Assembly (NCBI GenBank): GCA_022419385.1 | Contig: JAJUBI010000002.1 | Span: 62,001-126,000 of the forward strand | Source of the DNA: Paraconiothyrium sp. Pb-2020 | Lineage: Eukaryota; Ascomycota; Dothideomycetes; Pleosporales; Didymosphaeriaceae | DNA length: 64,000 bases | Direction of reading: 5' to 3' | Part shown: piece after piece, positions 43,239 through 53,803 of the stretch | Layout: every line of letters begins with the position of its first letter | Numbering within the stretch: position 1 is the first letter of the stretch | The notes under the pieces: generated by a model | Database searches by the model: none | Seen by the model: the letters and a program-made list of their open reading frames with translations, nothing else | What the model was told of the DNA's origin: nothing | Made by a program: the position numbers and the translations under genes

Positions 43239-44360
43239 ATGCTTTATACACATTCTTTGTCGCTCGTGCGCACAAACAACGCGATTCTGATAGCACGATA
43301 TCTTACTCGACCTCAGCAAACTATAAAGCACAAGTCTCGGCCCCATTTCATTCGAACTATGCTACCCAAAACGACGTTGGAGGCCTCTGGGAACTCTGAA
43401 ATCATGCAAATCCCGAGCACTCCAGAAGGCAGCGAAAAGCTTCTACATGACCATCTCATTTTGCGCAATCCACGCAAAGCACATAAGATCGTTCCTGCCG
43501 TTGAGACTCTTGAGGGAGCAGGAGTCCTTGTGCACCGCACAATCGGGACACAGTCTCTCCGCCACTTCTCGCCCTTCCTTATGCTTGATCATGCCTCTGT
43601 TTCACCAAACAGCCCTGGTTTTCCTGATCACCCTCATCGTGGTCAGGAAACAATCTCTTACATTCTATCGGGCAAATTGGAACACGAGGACTTTGCAGGG
43701 AACCGTGGCATGCTCACAGCGGGAAGTTTGCAGTTCATGACTGCAGGCCGAGGGATCATGCATAGCGAGACGCCCCTCCCGGGAGATGATGGGACTGCGA
43801 ATGAAGGACTGCAACTATGGGTAGATCTACCCAAAGAGAAGAAGATGTGTGAACCTCGCTATCGAGATTTGCACTCATCCGATATCCAAGAGGTAATCGC
43901 AGATGCAGGCCGGGTCAAAATACGAGTCATCAGTGGCGTGAGTAACGGGGTGCAAAGCCGACAAGACCTTACCTATACACCTATCTGGTATTTCGACCTT
44001 ACCGTCAAACCTGGTGGAACCATCAAACAAATGCTACCTCAGGGTTGGAATGCGTTTGCATATGTCATGGCTGGTGACCTGGTCGTATCCGACTCGCAGC
44101 GTGCGATCAAGCAATTCGACATCGTCACGCTATCGCAGGATGGTGACGGCTTCGAAGCAAGCGTGCCAGAACATTATGCTACAGAGGCGCGGTTCATCCT
44201 CGTGGCAGGACAGCCACTCAATCAGCCGGTTGTACAACATGGTCCCTTTGTTATGACAAGTAGAGCCGAAATCGAGCAAGCCGTGTCGGACTTTCGCATG
44301 GGAGAGAATGGCTTCGAGCGCGCTGCCACCTGGACATCAAGAGCTATGGAGGGGATGTAA
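43239..44360 (+). CDS. Pirin family protein
   Basis: Single exon, 373 codons from the ATG at 43239; an in-frame ATG at 43359 (MLPKTTLE) would remove a basic, Arg/Ser-rich N-terminus that could be a mitochondrial presequence. The bicupin metal motif is intact: PDHPHRGQETISYILSGKLEHED, with two His of the iron site. RGIMHSETP supplies further ligands, and a C-terminal cupin (LPQGWNAFAYVMAGD) follows. Pirins are Fe-dependent bicupins, variously quercetin 2,3-dioxygenases or regulatory proteins. The role here is not determined. Intact gene between decayed neighbours. Confidence 0.9.
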   Translation: MLYTHSLSLVRTNNAILIARYLTRPQQTIKHKSRPHFIRTMLPKTTLEASGNSEIMQIPSTPEGSEKLLHDHLILRNPRKAHKIVPAVETLEGAGVLVHRTIGTQSLRHFSPFLMLDHASVSPNSPGFPDHPHRGQETISYILSGKLEHEDFAGNRGMLTAGSLQFMTAGRGIMHSETPLPGDDGTANEGLQLWVDLPKEKKMCEPRYRDLHSSDIQEVIADAGRVKIRVISGVSNGVQSRQDLTYTPIWYFDLTVKPGGTIKQMLPQGWNAFAYVMAGDLVVSDSQRAIKQFDIVTLSQDGDGFEASVPEHYATEARFILVAGQPLNQPVVQHGPFVMTSRAEIEQAVSDFRMGENGFERAATWTSRAMEGM

Positions 44361-45199
44361 TGCTTTTGTCTACACTCGCGGGCTTCAACATCGGGTCTAT
44401 ATCTGCTAGTGCGCGTAAAATCCAGTGTTGTGGTTTCGACGCAGCCACAATGCAGCTTGCCATGACATAAAACTTCTTCGTGTAGCCTGTTACGGTAGTT
44501 CCTGCCCGAGAGAGCCCTAGCAAGTAGGAACGCTTGAACTTCGAAATCTAAGTGCCAACAATGAGCGCGATTTTGACATCCCAAGGAGCAGCGAGTTTGG
44601 GGTTGGCCAGCAGTAGCATCCAATTGTATAGTTAAAAGAGAGTACCTCAATTACTCCTCCAACAAAGCATGTGATGTACGAGATAGCGCACGTGTACCCA
44701 GTACCCAAGTACGGGCTGTAAAGCATAAACGCAGACAAGAGAATGAAAGCAGTTCCGATCAAGGGCTTCGCCATGTTGACAAGAGCGCTCTCTGCTGCAG
44801 TAAAGGCAAAGACGAGCAACTAATAACATTTCCTGTTCCACATTAACTAATGGATCAGTTGGTCGCACGTGCCTGATCTGATAGTTAGATGTCATAATAT
44901 TTTAACAGGACCGATGAAGTCTTTTGTGGTTACTAAATAGGCACCAAGTCCGCTACAACGTTTGAAGCCAGCCTCCCTACAAAGACATAGCGAACGATCA
45001 ACACCCAAGCCTTGGCTTGCATAGAAGTAGGGTCTGCAGTGTTTCCCTCGCCATGGTACTCACCGCCATCTCAAATAGGTATAGACCCCTGTCCCTCTGT
45101 AAGATCTCAGTGGGACTCGCAGCTCTCATGCATGCACGCCTGTGACATCACTGGTAACGGCGGCCCTGGCTCCTGAAAACCCACTCAATTGTGTGCACA
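44361..45199. other. Intergenic region with a membrane-protein-like remnant
   Basis: Apart from the hydrophobic minus-strand stretch annotated separately, the region holds nothing recognised. The right end contains the promoter of the PLP enzyme gene. Confidence 0.45.
44517..44819 (-). pseudogene. Fragment of a multi-spanning membrane protein
   Basis: About 65 codons on the minus strand encode two or more hydrophobic helices (NMAKPLIGTAFILLSAFMLY, YTCAISYITCFVGGVIE). The pattern is coding-like, but there is no start, and the reading frame ends in unrelated sequence. I do not recognise the family; a transporter remnant is a guess. Confidence 0.3.
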
Positions 45200-45206
45200 T
45201 ATAAAT
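45200..45206 (+). promoter_or_regulatory. TATA box of the PLP-enzyme gene
   Basis: TATAAAT lies 53 bp upstream of the ATG at 45259. It overlaps an upstream in-frame ATG at 45205, which therefore is unlikely to be translated. This decides the start of the downstream gene. Confidence 0.5.
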
Positions 45207-45258
45207 GGGTGTCTGTGAACATATTTGCAATCCTGCAGTCTTTTCATCTTTATTGAAC

Positions 45259-46752
45259 ATGACATTTCACCCGACTAGTAATGTCTTCAGTGGCCAAAAC
45301 GCCCTGAAAGACTACTACAACCCCGATAAAAACCCGCCACTACCGCTTGTCGAGATTCCCCGGCAGCTTAACCCTTTTTACGCTGATGGGGTTCACATAT
45401 ACGCCAAGATGATGACTTTTCTCCCGGCCCACAACGTCAAGGAGCTTCCGGCCCTCGCCATGTTATCGTCCTCGCAAATCTCTCCTCAGACCAAATCCCT
45501 TGTTGAATACTCTTCCGGTTCTACAGTCATCTCGATGGGTATCCTTGCCCGTATCTTGCATGGCATTGTCGACACCCGAGCTTATATCAGCAACAAAACC
45601 AGCGAGAGTAAACTCAGGCTTCTACAATTCTTTGGCCTGGACCTACGACTCTTTGGCGGCCCATCGCAACCAGAACCAACGGATGCGCGAGGAGGGATAC
45701 AGCGAGCACGCCACGATGCCGAAATTGACGACACCACGGTAAATCTAAATCAATACGAAAACGACATGAACTGGGGTTCGCACATGCGTTGGACTGGCCC
45801 ACAGATTCTAGCCCAGCTACCCTCGCTTTCCGTGCTTTGTGCAGGCATGGGCACGGCTGGGACACTGACCGGTACCGCAACTTACCTCAAGCGTGCCAAA
45901 CCCTCAGTAGCAACAGTTGGGGTGTGCACGTCCCCCGGAGACCGTGTTCCAGGTCCGAGGAGCCATGCTCTTCTTGCCCCCGTCGACTTTCCGTGGAAGA
46001 CCTGCGTAGATTCAATTGTCGAATGCGGATCTGAGGATGCATTCAAGACGTCCCTTTACCTGACACGGAACGGTCTAATCTGCGGGCCATCATCTGGATT
46101 CAATCTTGTCGGCCTTATTCGATATCTCGAGAAGCGAAAGGTGGAAGGCACCTTCGAGCAATTACGTGGGGACATGGGACGAATCGATTGCGTGTTCCTG
46201 TGTTGCGACCTTCCGTATCAGTACCTAGATGAATATTTTCACAAGGTTCCCGAGGATGAGTTTCCACGAATCCAAGGAGCAAATCTGATCAAGGTAGATC
46301 CGTACCGTTACGAGGAAGGTTGGGAGCTTGAGCCGCGTAGTACAGCCCTTGCAGATGCATGCTCCAGGGACGATTCGATCTTGGTTGATCTTCGTGCTAC
46401 AAGCGACATGGATGATGTATCTGATCCGAAGACTGAGCACACACTTCGGATACCCTTGAAGACGCTTCAACGAGATCAAACCAGTCCATTCCACAATTAC
46501 ACAATCCTCGAAGAGCAGTGGAAGGAGCTAGCCCAACATTTTGATCGAAAAACCTCTCCATCTGCGAAACATTTGGATGTATTGCAAGGAAAGACCGCCG
46601 TTGTCATCGACTACATTGGAGACACTGCGTGGATGGCAACCAGCATTCTCCGTGCAAATGGCGTGACTGCTTGGTCAATCAAAGGCGGAGGTTATGCGTG
46701 GGCGGACCAGCAGAATGCTCCCTCTCCGGTGGATAGTCCACAGAGAGTCTAG
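45259..46752 (+). CDS. Cysteine-synthase-like PLP enzyme with C-terminal rhodanese-like domain
   Basis: Single exon, 497 codons from the ATG at 45259. The PLP (fold type II) domain has IYAKMMTFLPAHNVKELPAL with the presumed Schiff-base Lys, a Ser-rich substrate loop (EYSSGSTVISMGI), the phosphate-cup Gly-rich GMGTAGTLTGTATYLKR, and LICGPSSGFNL. After about residue 360 comes a separate region (DDSILVDLRA, KTAVVIDYIGDTAWMATSILRANGVTAWSIKGG) with the rhodanese pattern. No obvious active-site Cys is seen in that domain, so it may be inactive. The fusion suggests handling of sulfide or a sulfur-containing beta-replacement substrate. Intact; substrate unknown. Confidence 0.85.
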   Translation: MTFHPTSNVFSGQNALKDYYNPDKNPPLPLVEIPRQLNPFYADGVHIYAKMMTFLPAHNVKELPALAMLSSSQISPQTKSLVEYSSGSTVISMGILARILHGIVDTRAYISNKTSESKLRLLQFFGLDLRLFGGPSQPEPTDARGGIQRARHDAEIDDTTVNLNQYENDMNWGSHMRWTGPQILAQLPSLSVLCAGMGTAGTLTGTATYLKRAKPSVATVGVCTSPGDRVPGPRSHALLAPVDFPWKTCVDSIVECGSEDAFKTSLYLTRNGLICGPSSGFNLVGLIRYLEKRKVEGTFEQLRGDMGRIDCVFLCCDLPYQYLDEYFHKVPEDEFPRIQGANLIKVDPYRYEEGWELEPRSTALADACSRDDSILVDLRATSDMDDVSDPKTEHTLRIPLKTLQRDQTSPFHNYTILEEQWKELAQHFDRKTSPSAKHLDVLQGKTAVVIDYIGDTAWMATSILRANGVTAWSIKGGGYAWADQQNAPSPVDSPQRV

Positions 46753-47040
46753 TGGTATCAGGGAGAACTTATGAGCAAGTTTGCGTCAATAGATACAAGT
46801 CGCAAATATGCCAGGAGAGACAAAGATTCTATATGCAGGCGATCGCAGTCTTACTCTTGTAATCAATTCATAGCGATTTTCGATACCTAATGTGTCTCAA
46901 TTTTCGACTTACTTCATCGCAAATTGAATTCCTGTTCCTGTCCGTTTCTTGTGGGGGCTTTCCCTCATCATCTACAGCGTTAATTCATACATTCTGTGCG
47001 CCGGGTAATAGTTGTTGAAGCCATATTTTGCGTATTAAAC
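46753..47040. other. Intergenic region
   Basis: 3' side of the PLP-enzyme gene; AT-rich, nothing recognised. Confidence 0.45.
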
Positions 47041-47358
47041 ATGCCTCCCTTTGAGTTTCGTTTGATCAAGCCACGAAAAGCCGAGGTATCAGCTATTTAC
47101 CGAGGACCGATACATCCCCAGACTCTCGCTTACCTTTTAATAACAGCGATCTAGGATTCTCAAGACCCAGACGATTTAGCGGTGCGTGTTGCATGCACGT
47201 CTCAGCTGGAGAGGACATCATGGTCGCCGTGGTACAGCAACAAGGCGGAAAGTTTCGTCGATCATCTGCGGTCAAATCACTTGGCTTCCGTCAGCGAGAT
47301 TGACACTAACGGAATTCTGAAGAAACACACTCTTGTGTGTTGGTTGGGTATTGTGTGA
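47041..47358 (+). CDS. Small spliced ORF, hypothetical
   Basis: ATG at 47041, exon 1 47041-47085 (MPPFEFRLIKPRKAE), a 69-nt GT-AG intron, then exon 2 47155-47358. The joined product is 82 residues. The start resembles those of GNAT acetyltransferases, and the second exon has a clearly coding-like stretch (WSPWYSNKAESFVDHLRSNH). The usual acetyl-CoA-binding region is missing, so it is either a truncated remnant or a short protein of its own. Splice sites are inferred. Confidence 0.3.
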
Positions 47359-47994
47359 TGGACACGTCGCGGATCACCACGTGTATTATCGAGCTCGAAT
47401 CATATTTTGAGCACTGAAAGGATACGTTGACTAGTCTACGAATGTGGTATCGTTAATCGAACGAGGTGGATAGATCGTGGTGTCGCTACCTTCAGCATCG
47501 GGCCGTTGGATTTAAAGGCTCTAGGGGAATAGCTGATTCGCAATGTCAGTCATAGTGTGGTATGACCCTGCAGTAGTGCCGGCGGCGACTCTGACGCAGG
47601 CGTTCACGCGGGTCGGGTGACCAACAGTTTTACAAGACGATTAGCATGGGCAGAGTTGAGCACATGGACTACCTTGATGGTCCCGAACGGTTGGAGCGAA
47701 AAGACGAATGGAAAAATTTGCTCTACATGCATCCCTGAAGGATCTATAGAGTACCTTGGTGGTGATAGGATATAACTTGCTCATATAACGACAGCGCTAA
47801 ATTAGCGTTGAGCCTATTCAATCACGTTGCGCATTGTCGGAGGTGGAACCTAGCGCTGTCGTTGTATGCAAGAGTCTGCGGCATAACTACTCATGAAAAT
47901 TGTTCTGCGTGTTCATGTATCACGCACCGATCTAGGGGTACTGGCTTGACGTTCAACCTGCAGCTAGTTTTCAATGTGCGATTGCGCCGCGTCA
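47359..47994. other. Intergenic region
   Basis: No gene or repeat recognised between the small ORF and the broken minus-strand gene. Confidence 0.45.
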
Positions 47995-49125
47995 TCAGCT
48001 AATCCACCTCCCCATCCGTTTCTGGTCAAGTGCCTTGGCCTCCTCCACTATCTTAATCTCCAACAACAACTGGACCGCACCCCTGATCGAAGAGTGCAGC
48101 GATGAGCTTATCCATGCGGTCGTCGGAGCTGTATGCTCGTCGATGAAAATGAAATTGTGCTCAATTACATGGTATACAGGGGTGTACAGCGCGTGCTGCT
48201 CGACATCAGGCCTACACCATGCCGTCGCAGTGTGCTCATCCTGCAGTCTGCAAAGACCCTCGTTCTGGCCCGCATAGAGCCTCCGTGCTTGCTCGCCATG
48301 TAGGCTGAAGATTGCGTCAAGGACCAACTCCACATACTGATTATCCGACAAGCTTGTGAAACTGTAGCCTCAGTCTCCTCCGCGATAGTGGATGATCGCT
48401 CCAGGCTCGCCAGTCCCATTGAAGCCGTACACAGGATAATACAAGGCCCCAACAGCTGCGCTACGTGGTTGAGAATAACCTCCAAAAATAGGTCTTTCGT
48501 CCTGTTCCCAAAAGCGCTCACGAATAGCAGGGCAACCTTGCAGGCACTTCTGATTCGAAGGCCACGTTCACCAATAGCACGTCCCCGAACGGAAGAGAAA
48601 CTCGGCAAGTCCATGAAACGGGTCATAATGATTGGTATAGCCATGATGGCATAATCGTGCTGTATCCAAGGAATGAAATACACCTCCAATTCTGGATTGT
48701 ACTGGTTCATTTCATTCAATCAGTCTGCCAACTGAAGACCTATGCGGTGGTCTGTATACTCGTGCGTCGAATCGTCGCTCTTGTACTTGATGCTGTAAGG
48801 CAGCCGCATAGGTCCCATCTCTACCTATTCTCGCGAACCCTGATCCTAAGCAGCACTCGAGGCGGACGCATCTTGGTGTAGAATAGTCAGGGTTCCACTT
48901 TTTGAGCACATTACTCGCACCCAAGCGAAGAATGCTGCCTGTGATTGGTACAATTAGTTTGCAGATCATGAGGGTGAGTAGGTAACACCGAGTATATAGC
49001 GAAGCTAAGTAAAAACGGCTACCGCTCTCTCCACCAGATACCTTGAGCACTACTTGAGCACTATTTCTATACCTTGCCAGGCTATCGATAAATGTCTCCG
49101 GGTCATGCTCCCTAATCAGCGACAT
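47995..49125 (-). pseudogene. Hypothetical protein gene with nonsense and frameshift
   Basis: ATG at 49125 (MSLIREHDPETFIDSLARY), then an intron to about 48955 and a conserved-looking stretch SILRLGASNVLKKWNPDYS. Coding text resumes as MRLPYSIKYKSDDSTHEYTDHRIGLQLAD, is cut by a TGA at 48722-48720, and continues in the same frame as LNEMNQYNPELEVYFIPWIQHD to about 48355. There it changes frame and goes on as SDNQYVELVLDAIF to the TAG at 47995. The product would be a soluble protein of about 330 residues. I do not recognise the family. The TGA sits where Trp (TGG) is plausible. Confidence 0.5.
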
Positions 49126-49407
49126 GATGAAATTCCGCCTATCGCGGGATCTGGCGGTGGGGAAACCCGTTTGGGCTTCAAGCTCAGCCGAACATTACAG
49201 CGATTTTGTACCTCCGATGATTTAAGCAGGGAATACGTGTGTGTCTGCATGCATGCATGCAATTATGCTCGCGTGAATGACGTTAGTTCATGCCGACTAT
49301 GAGGACCTGATTGGTGAAGATCAGGGACTCGGTGCCGACTTACAACTTCTAGCTGGCAGATTGTGTACTGAAAAGTGACTGCCACATTCTACTCATCTAA
49401 CAGCGCG
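49126..49407. other. Divergent intergenic region
   Basis: Between the starts of the hypothetical gene and the DHA2-type MFS gene. A short GCAT tandem occurs at about 49248-49262. Nothing else seen. Confidence 0.4.
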
Positions 49408-51489
49408 ATGTCTCCAATTACGAGCAACGGCGATGGAGTTTCACATACGCCAGACACCGCATCTTCACCTGATGGCTTGGCTGCTGAGGGGATTTCAAAA
49501 ATCAGTCCCAGCAATGGCGCTGGCGAGCCCGCGGTCAATAGACCAACAGAGCTTACAGATCAAACTAAATACGTCAAGAAGTCAAAAATCATCATGGTGA
49601 GAGGGCTGTTGCCGGATGGTGAGGCGATCACGACTAACAAAGAGTAAGATCTTCCTCACCTGCGCCAGTGTAGACCTGGTCGCCCTCATGGACCAAACTA
49701 CCTTGGCTGCCAGTCTGTACACTGTTTCTCGCGCCTTGGGTTCGCAGGGGAATAGTGCTTGGATTGCAGGTGCCTATTTCCTGTAAGTCCAAGCATGTTC
49801 GACACGATTAGCCTGAGCGCTTACTCCTACCGTAAAAGAACCTCAACCAGCTTTCAGCTTCTCTATGGTCGACTATCTGATATTTGGTCACGAAAGACAG
49901 TATTACTCGTCTGCATGTTGCTGTTCTTTATCGGCTCTTTAGCTGCCTCTCTTGCCCAAACTGCAACACAGCTCATCGCTTTCCGCGCAATTACCGGTGT
50001 AGGGGGCGGCGGGTTGATGACGTTAGCACAGACGATCGTATCCGACGTGGTCTCCCTCCGGGACCGAGGAAAGTACCAGGGTATTTTGGTATTGAATGCT
50101 GCCCAATCATTGCAAGGTATCGCTGATACTGTTTTAGGGTGCAGTCGTTGCCTTGGCGAACGGCATTGGGCCCATTATAGGTGCATCCCTTAGTTCAATG
50201 AGCAAAGATTCTTGGTCAGTTTGACAGGCAAGTGAGCTACATTTTAAGCATTCCTGACCTTCAGCACCAGGAGATGGATATTCCGACTGAACCTACCCCT
50301 GACGGTCATTGCAACCGTTGCAGTCATCTACATGATGCCTTTAAAACCAGTTGAAGGCTCCTGGATTTTCAAATTGAAAGCCATCGATTTCACTGGTGCA
50401 GTTCTTACACTGTCGACTTCGACTTGCCTTGTGGTTCGTATACAAAAGGCTCACTTTCTGACGAACAACATCTAACAAGATGTTGTGTAGGTGGCACTTA
50501 CCTGGGCTGGAGATGATCATCCGTGGGCGTCTGTGGCAGTCCTCGTGCCTTTTCTTCTTGGCCTGGTCTTTCTGGCCACATTCGTCGTGTGGGAAGGCAA
50601 GGGGCCCAGATATCCTTTGATGCCATGTGAGTCGCACCCCTCTCTATCCTCAAAGTCCCACTTTTTGGGAGCTAACTCCCGGCAAGTGCACATTTTCCGC
50701 AATGGCCTGGTTATCGGCGCATGCTCGACCATGTTTATCAACGGGTGGTTGTTCGTCACTCAAGTCTATTACATCCCCGCCTTCTTCCAACTGGCATACG
50801 GCCTTTCACCTGTCAAGTCTGGCTCCCTTCTACTCCCTATAACCCTGACTCAAACCATTTCCAGCACATTCTCAGGATTAATCGTGCATTGGGTGGGGCG
50901 ATATCGAGAAAGCATCATTATCGGCTGGATCACCTGGACAGTAGGCCTCGGTCTCTACTCTACCCTTGACACCACCCGATTTGACTTGGGTAAAGCCATT
51001 GGTTATGGCCTGCTTACAGGCTTTGGTGTTGGCCAGACACTGCAACCATCGCTGATCGCCATACAAGCAGGAGTCGCCCGGCACGACATGGCTGTGGTGA
51101 CGTGCACGCGCAACTTCGTGCGCAATCTCGGATCTACGCTAGGCCTTGCTGTAGCTGCGACCGTCATCAACTCGTCTCTCCAATCTGTGGTGACCGGCTC
51201 TTCTGCCTCCCAGGTTCTCGATGACCCAGCTGCATATCTCGCCACAGTCGCCGAAGGAAACCGCCAGGCGGCAAGAGAGATGATATTGTCGGGGTATGCT
51301 CAGGGATTTCGGCACGTTTTTTACATCAATGCCTCTTTGAGCGCTCTGGGCGCTGTCCTCGCTTATTTGATGATTCCCCAAATCACTCTTGACCGACCAG
51401 ATGATGCTGCACTAAACGAACAACGAGATTTCGAATCCAAGTCACGGCACGAAATATCTGATCCTCAGGCTTGTACCAATGGGAGATGA
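49408..51489 (+). pseudogene. MFS drug:H+ antiporter (DHA2, 14-TMS type), one frameshift
   Basis: ATG at 49408; polar N-terminus, then helices SVDLVALMDQTTLAASLYTV, LLYGRLSDIWSRKTVLLV (motif A region) and ITGVGGGGLMTLAQTIVSD. Small introns at about 49597-49648, 49783-49836, 50213-50273, 50435-50489 and 50629-50685 restore family text on both sides. Downstream helices include VIGACSTMFINGWLFVTQVYYIPAFFQLAYG and GYGLLTGFGVGQTLQPSL. A frame change at GGG 50137-50139 (VLGAVVALANG expected, GG instead of GGG) is the only lesion I see. These pumps export toxic compounds or secondary metabolites. One extra G makes this the most likely sequencing-error candidate of the broken set. Confidence 0.75.
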
Positions 51490-51806
51490 TAGTCGTGACC
51501 GAGAGATTTGTGAAGATTAGGGTGCGTGACCTGGTGACGAAGGCACGTAGTGGATATGTACAATTTCGTTGTCACGTCGGCTGGGTTTGCAAAGCGATGG
51601 CAGTTTAGTTGTATTACACACGCTTGACTTACAGGGTTGCTCCTTCTCTATGTTTTCTTTTAATATTATCATGAGCTCATTTTATCATTTGACAAGCAAA
51701 TGAACAACATAACGTCGAGTCGGTGTTGAAATTCCACTAGGCAGTGAGTCCATGTGCGACGTAGCATAATACATTAACTAGTCTAATATATCACACGAGC
51801 AAGGTT
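51490..51806. other. Convergent intergenic region
   Basis: Between the 3' ends of the MFS and laccase genes; AT-rich 3' UTR-like sequence, nothing else recognised. Confidence 0.5.
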
Positions 51807-53803
51807 CTAGAAAAAACTACCCCTTCGCATCATCCTCAGCCCTGAGTCAGTCTTGGGGTATTTCTCCGTCTTCTGATAGTCCGTCCACTTGCTGCATCCA
51901 TTCTGCCAGGCTCCATCACCCAACGGCGCCTGATCCTTCGCCTCGAGGAACTGCACCGCCAGACCGTCGGACACATGCCACGCGATGTGACAATGCATTA
52001 GCCATGCTCCAGGGTTATCGGTAGGGAATGCTGTAGCGAGCCATCCACCGCCTGGGAGGAGAGCAACGTCACGTCGCGTGGGATTCTGCCACGTCAAGGT
52101 AGATGGCGAGCTCGTGGGGTCGAAAACGCCTTGTCCGCGACCCAGCACGTAGAAATCGTGACCATGAAGATGGATGGGGTGCGGGATGGGGACGCGAGTG
52201 TCGGAGGGCTCTTGGATGACCCAGTATGCCCACTGCGACTATTGGTAGCGCCTTCACAAAGTTTGAATACAGGATGACTTACGATTCCTTCTGTTGGCAG
52301 CTCAATCAAGTTGTATGCCGAGGGATAACTGGTATTCTTCGTCGCCACATACTCTAGGGTTGGATCTTGCCACTGCACGTCGATCGCCGTCAGGTTGATA
52401 CTCCACACGACGATATTTTGTCCGTTGGTGGTGACTGTTTGCGAGATATCGACGTTCAAATCCTGGACCTGATTCATGAATGCGGTCTGATCGACCGTGT
52501 TCTTGACCCACGGTATAAGATTCGTGTTATCAGGCTCGTTGCAGTCCTGGGGCAGAGAGCCGGCACTAGAGCTGGGCGTGGCATTCTGGTCAGGTGCATC
52601 CTTGTACGAGAATATAGCGAGTGCGTTGGGATTGTTGTTTGCGGACGCACAGGCTCCAACCGCAGAGGCGCGGAACCAGTATGTGGCGGCAGTCTGGTCC
52701 GCGGTGAAGATGACATCGTAGCGTTGTCCGACGGAAATCAGGATTGAGTCAGTCACCCAAGGCTTTACCGGGACGAGGTCACTCGTAATCACCTTGAAAA
52801 CTGTCAGCATATATCTACTTTTTCATGGGCAACCAACTCACAGTGAATTTGTGGTTGTCGAGAGAAACACGGAGGGTATTGTCAGCTGATGTATTAATGA
52901 GACGCAAGCGATACTTCTTTCCCTTGATCAGGTTTTGCGTCTTGGCATAGCTACCTGTGGAGCCCTTGACGTTGGTTCCATTGATCAGGATGGTGTCGGC
53001 ATTTGGACCTGGCCCACCCGCTTGTAGGGCAGCGTGAGATAGGAGATTTTGCTGCCAGGACGTCCTGTAGTACCAGTCCGTGACGATGTAGGGTCCCAAA
53101 TCGATATCATAGTTTGACGAAGCTGGGCCATTGATCACTATGGCGCCAAATGCACCGTCGCCGTATTGTGAGCTAAAGTGGGAATGGTACCAGGTCGTGC
53201 CGAACTGGGTCGCCTTGAAGGTGTAGGTTTTTGTGTCTCCGGGAGCGAGTGGGCATTCTGTAATTCCAGGCACACCGTCTTGGGGGCAAGTCCCTAATTG
53301 TCGAATGCCGTGCCAGTGTATTCCAGTACCATTATTCTGTATTGAATTCTTTAGTGTGACCGAAATCATGTCGCCCCAATCTGCTTTCGCATTAGTATTC
53401 AGCAACTGACTTGGACGCCAAGTGGCTTACCAGCGTATACAGTCGGCCCGGGAAATTGACCATTAATCTTCACACAAGGTCTTGCGTCTGAACCATCTGG
53501 GTTACATGTGTCTGACGTGATCTCCCAATTATAAGATACGGTTTTTCCCGTGGTAGGCCACTTGGCGTCAAAGTCAGTTGCTGCACTGTAGCCGTTCGAC
53601 CAACACGTTCTTGTGAATGGTCCATTTGTGCAGGCTGAATCGGCCACTCTGGTGGAAGTTGGGGTAGCTGAAGCTTGGCGTTTATCGAGTGTTGTAGGTC
53701 GACCTCCTTCTCCCCACAGGATGTGATCAGGTGGTATAGTCTCTGCAAGAGATGTTGAAACCCATGCAATCAAGCAGGTCTTGGTAAGCGTTGGGAAGCG
53801 CAT
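51807..53803 (-). CDS. Ascomycete laccase (multicopper oxidase), secreted
   Basis: Four exons on the minus strand (53803-53431, 53380-52842, 52792-52283, 52238-51807) join in frame to 617 residues. A signal peptide covers about residues 1-20, followed by a KR processing site in a linker. All four copper motifs are present: HWHG (about 148), WYHSHF (about 190), HPIHLHGHDF (about 493) and HCHIAWH (about 558). The C-terminus ends DSGLRMMRRGSFF; DSG-L is the cleavage site of ascomycete laccases, leaving a 9-residue tail that would be removed. Laccases oxidise phenols with O2, used for lignin-related phenols, melanin or detoxification. The last intron acceptor was chosen to keep FTVITSD in frame. 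Confidence 0.93.
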
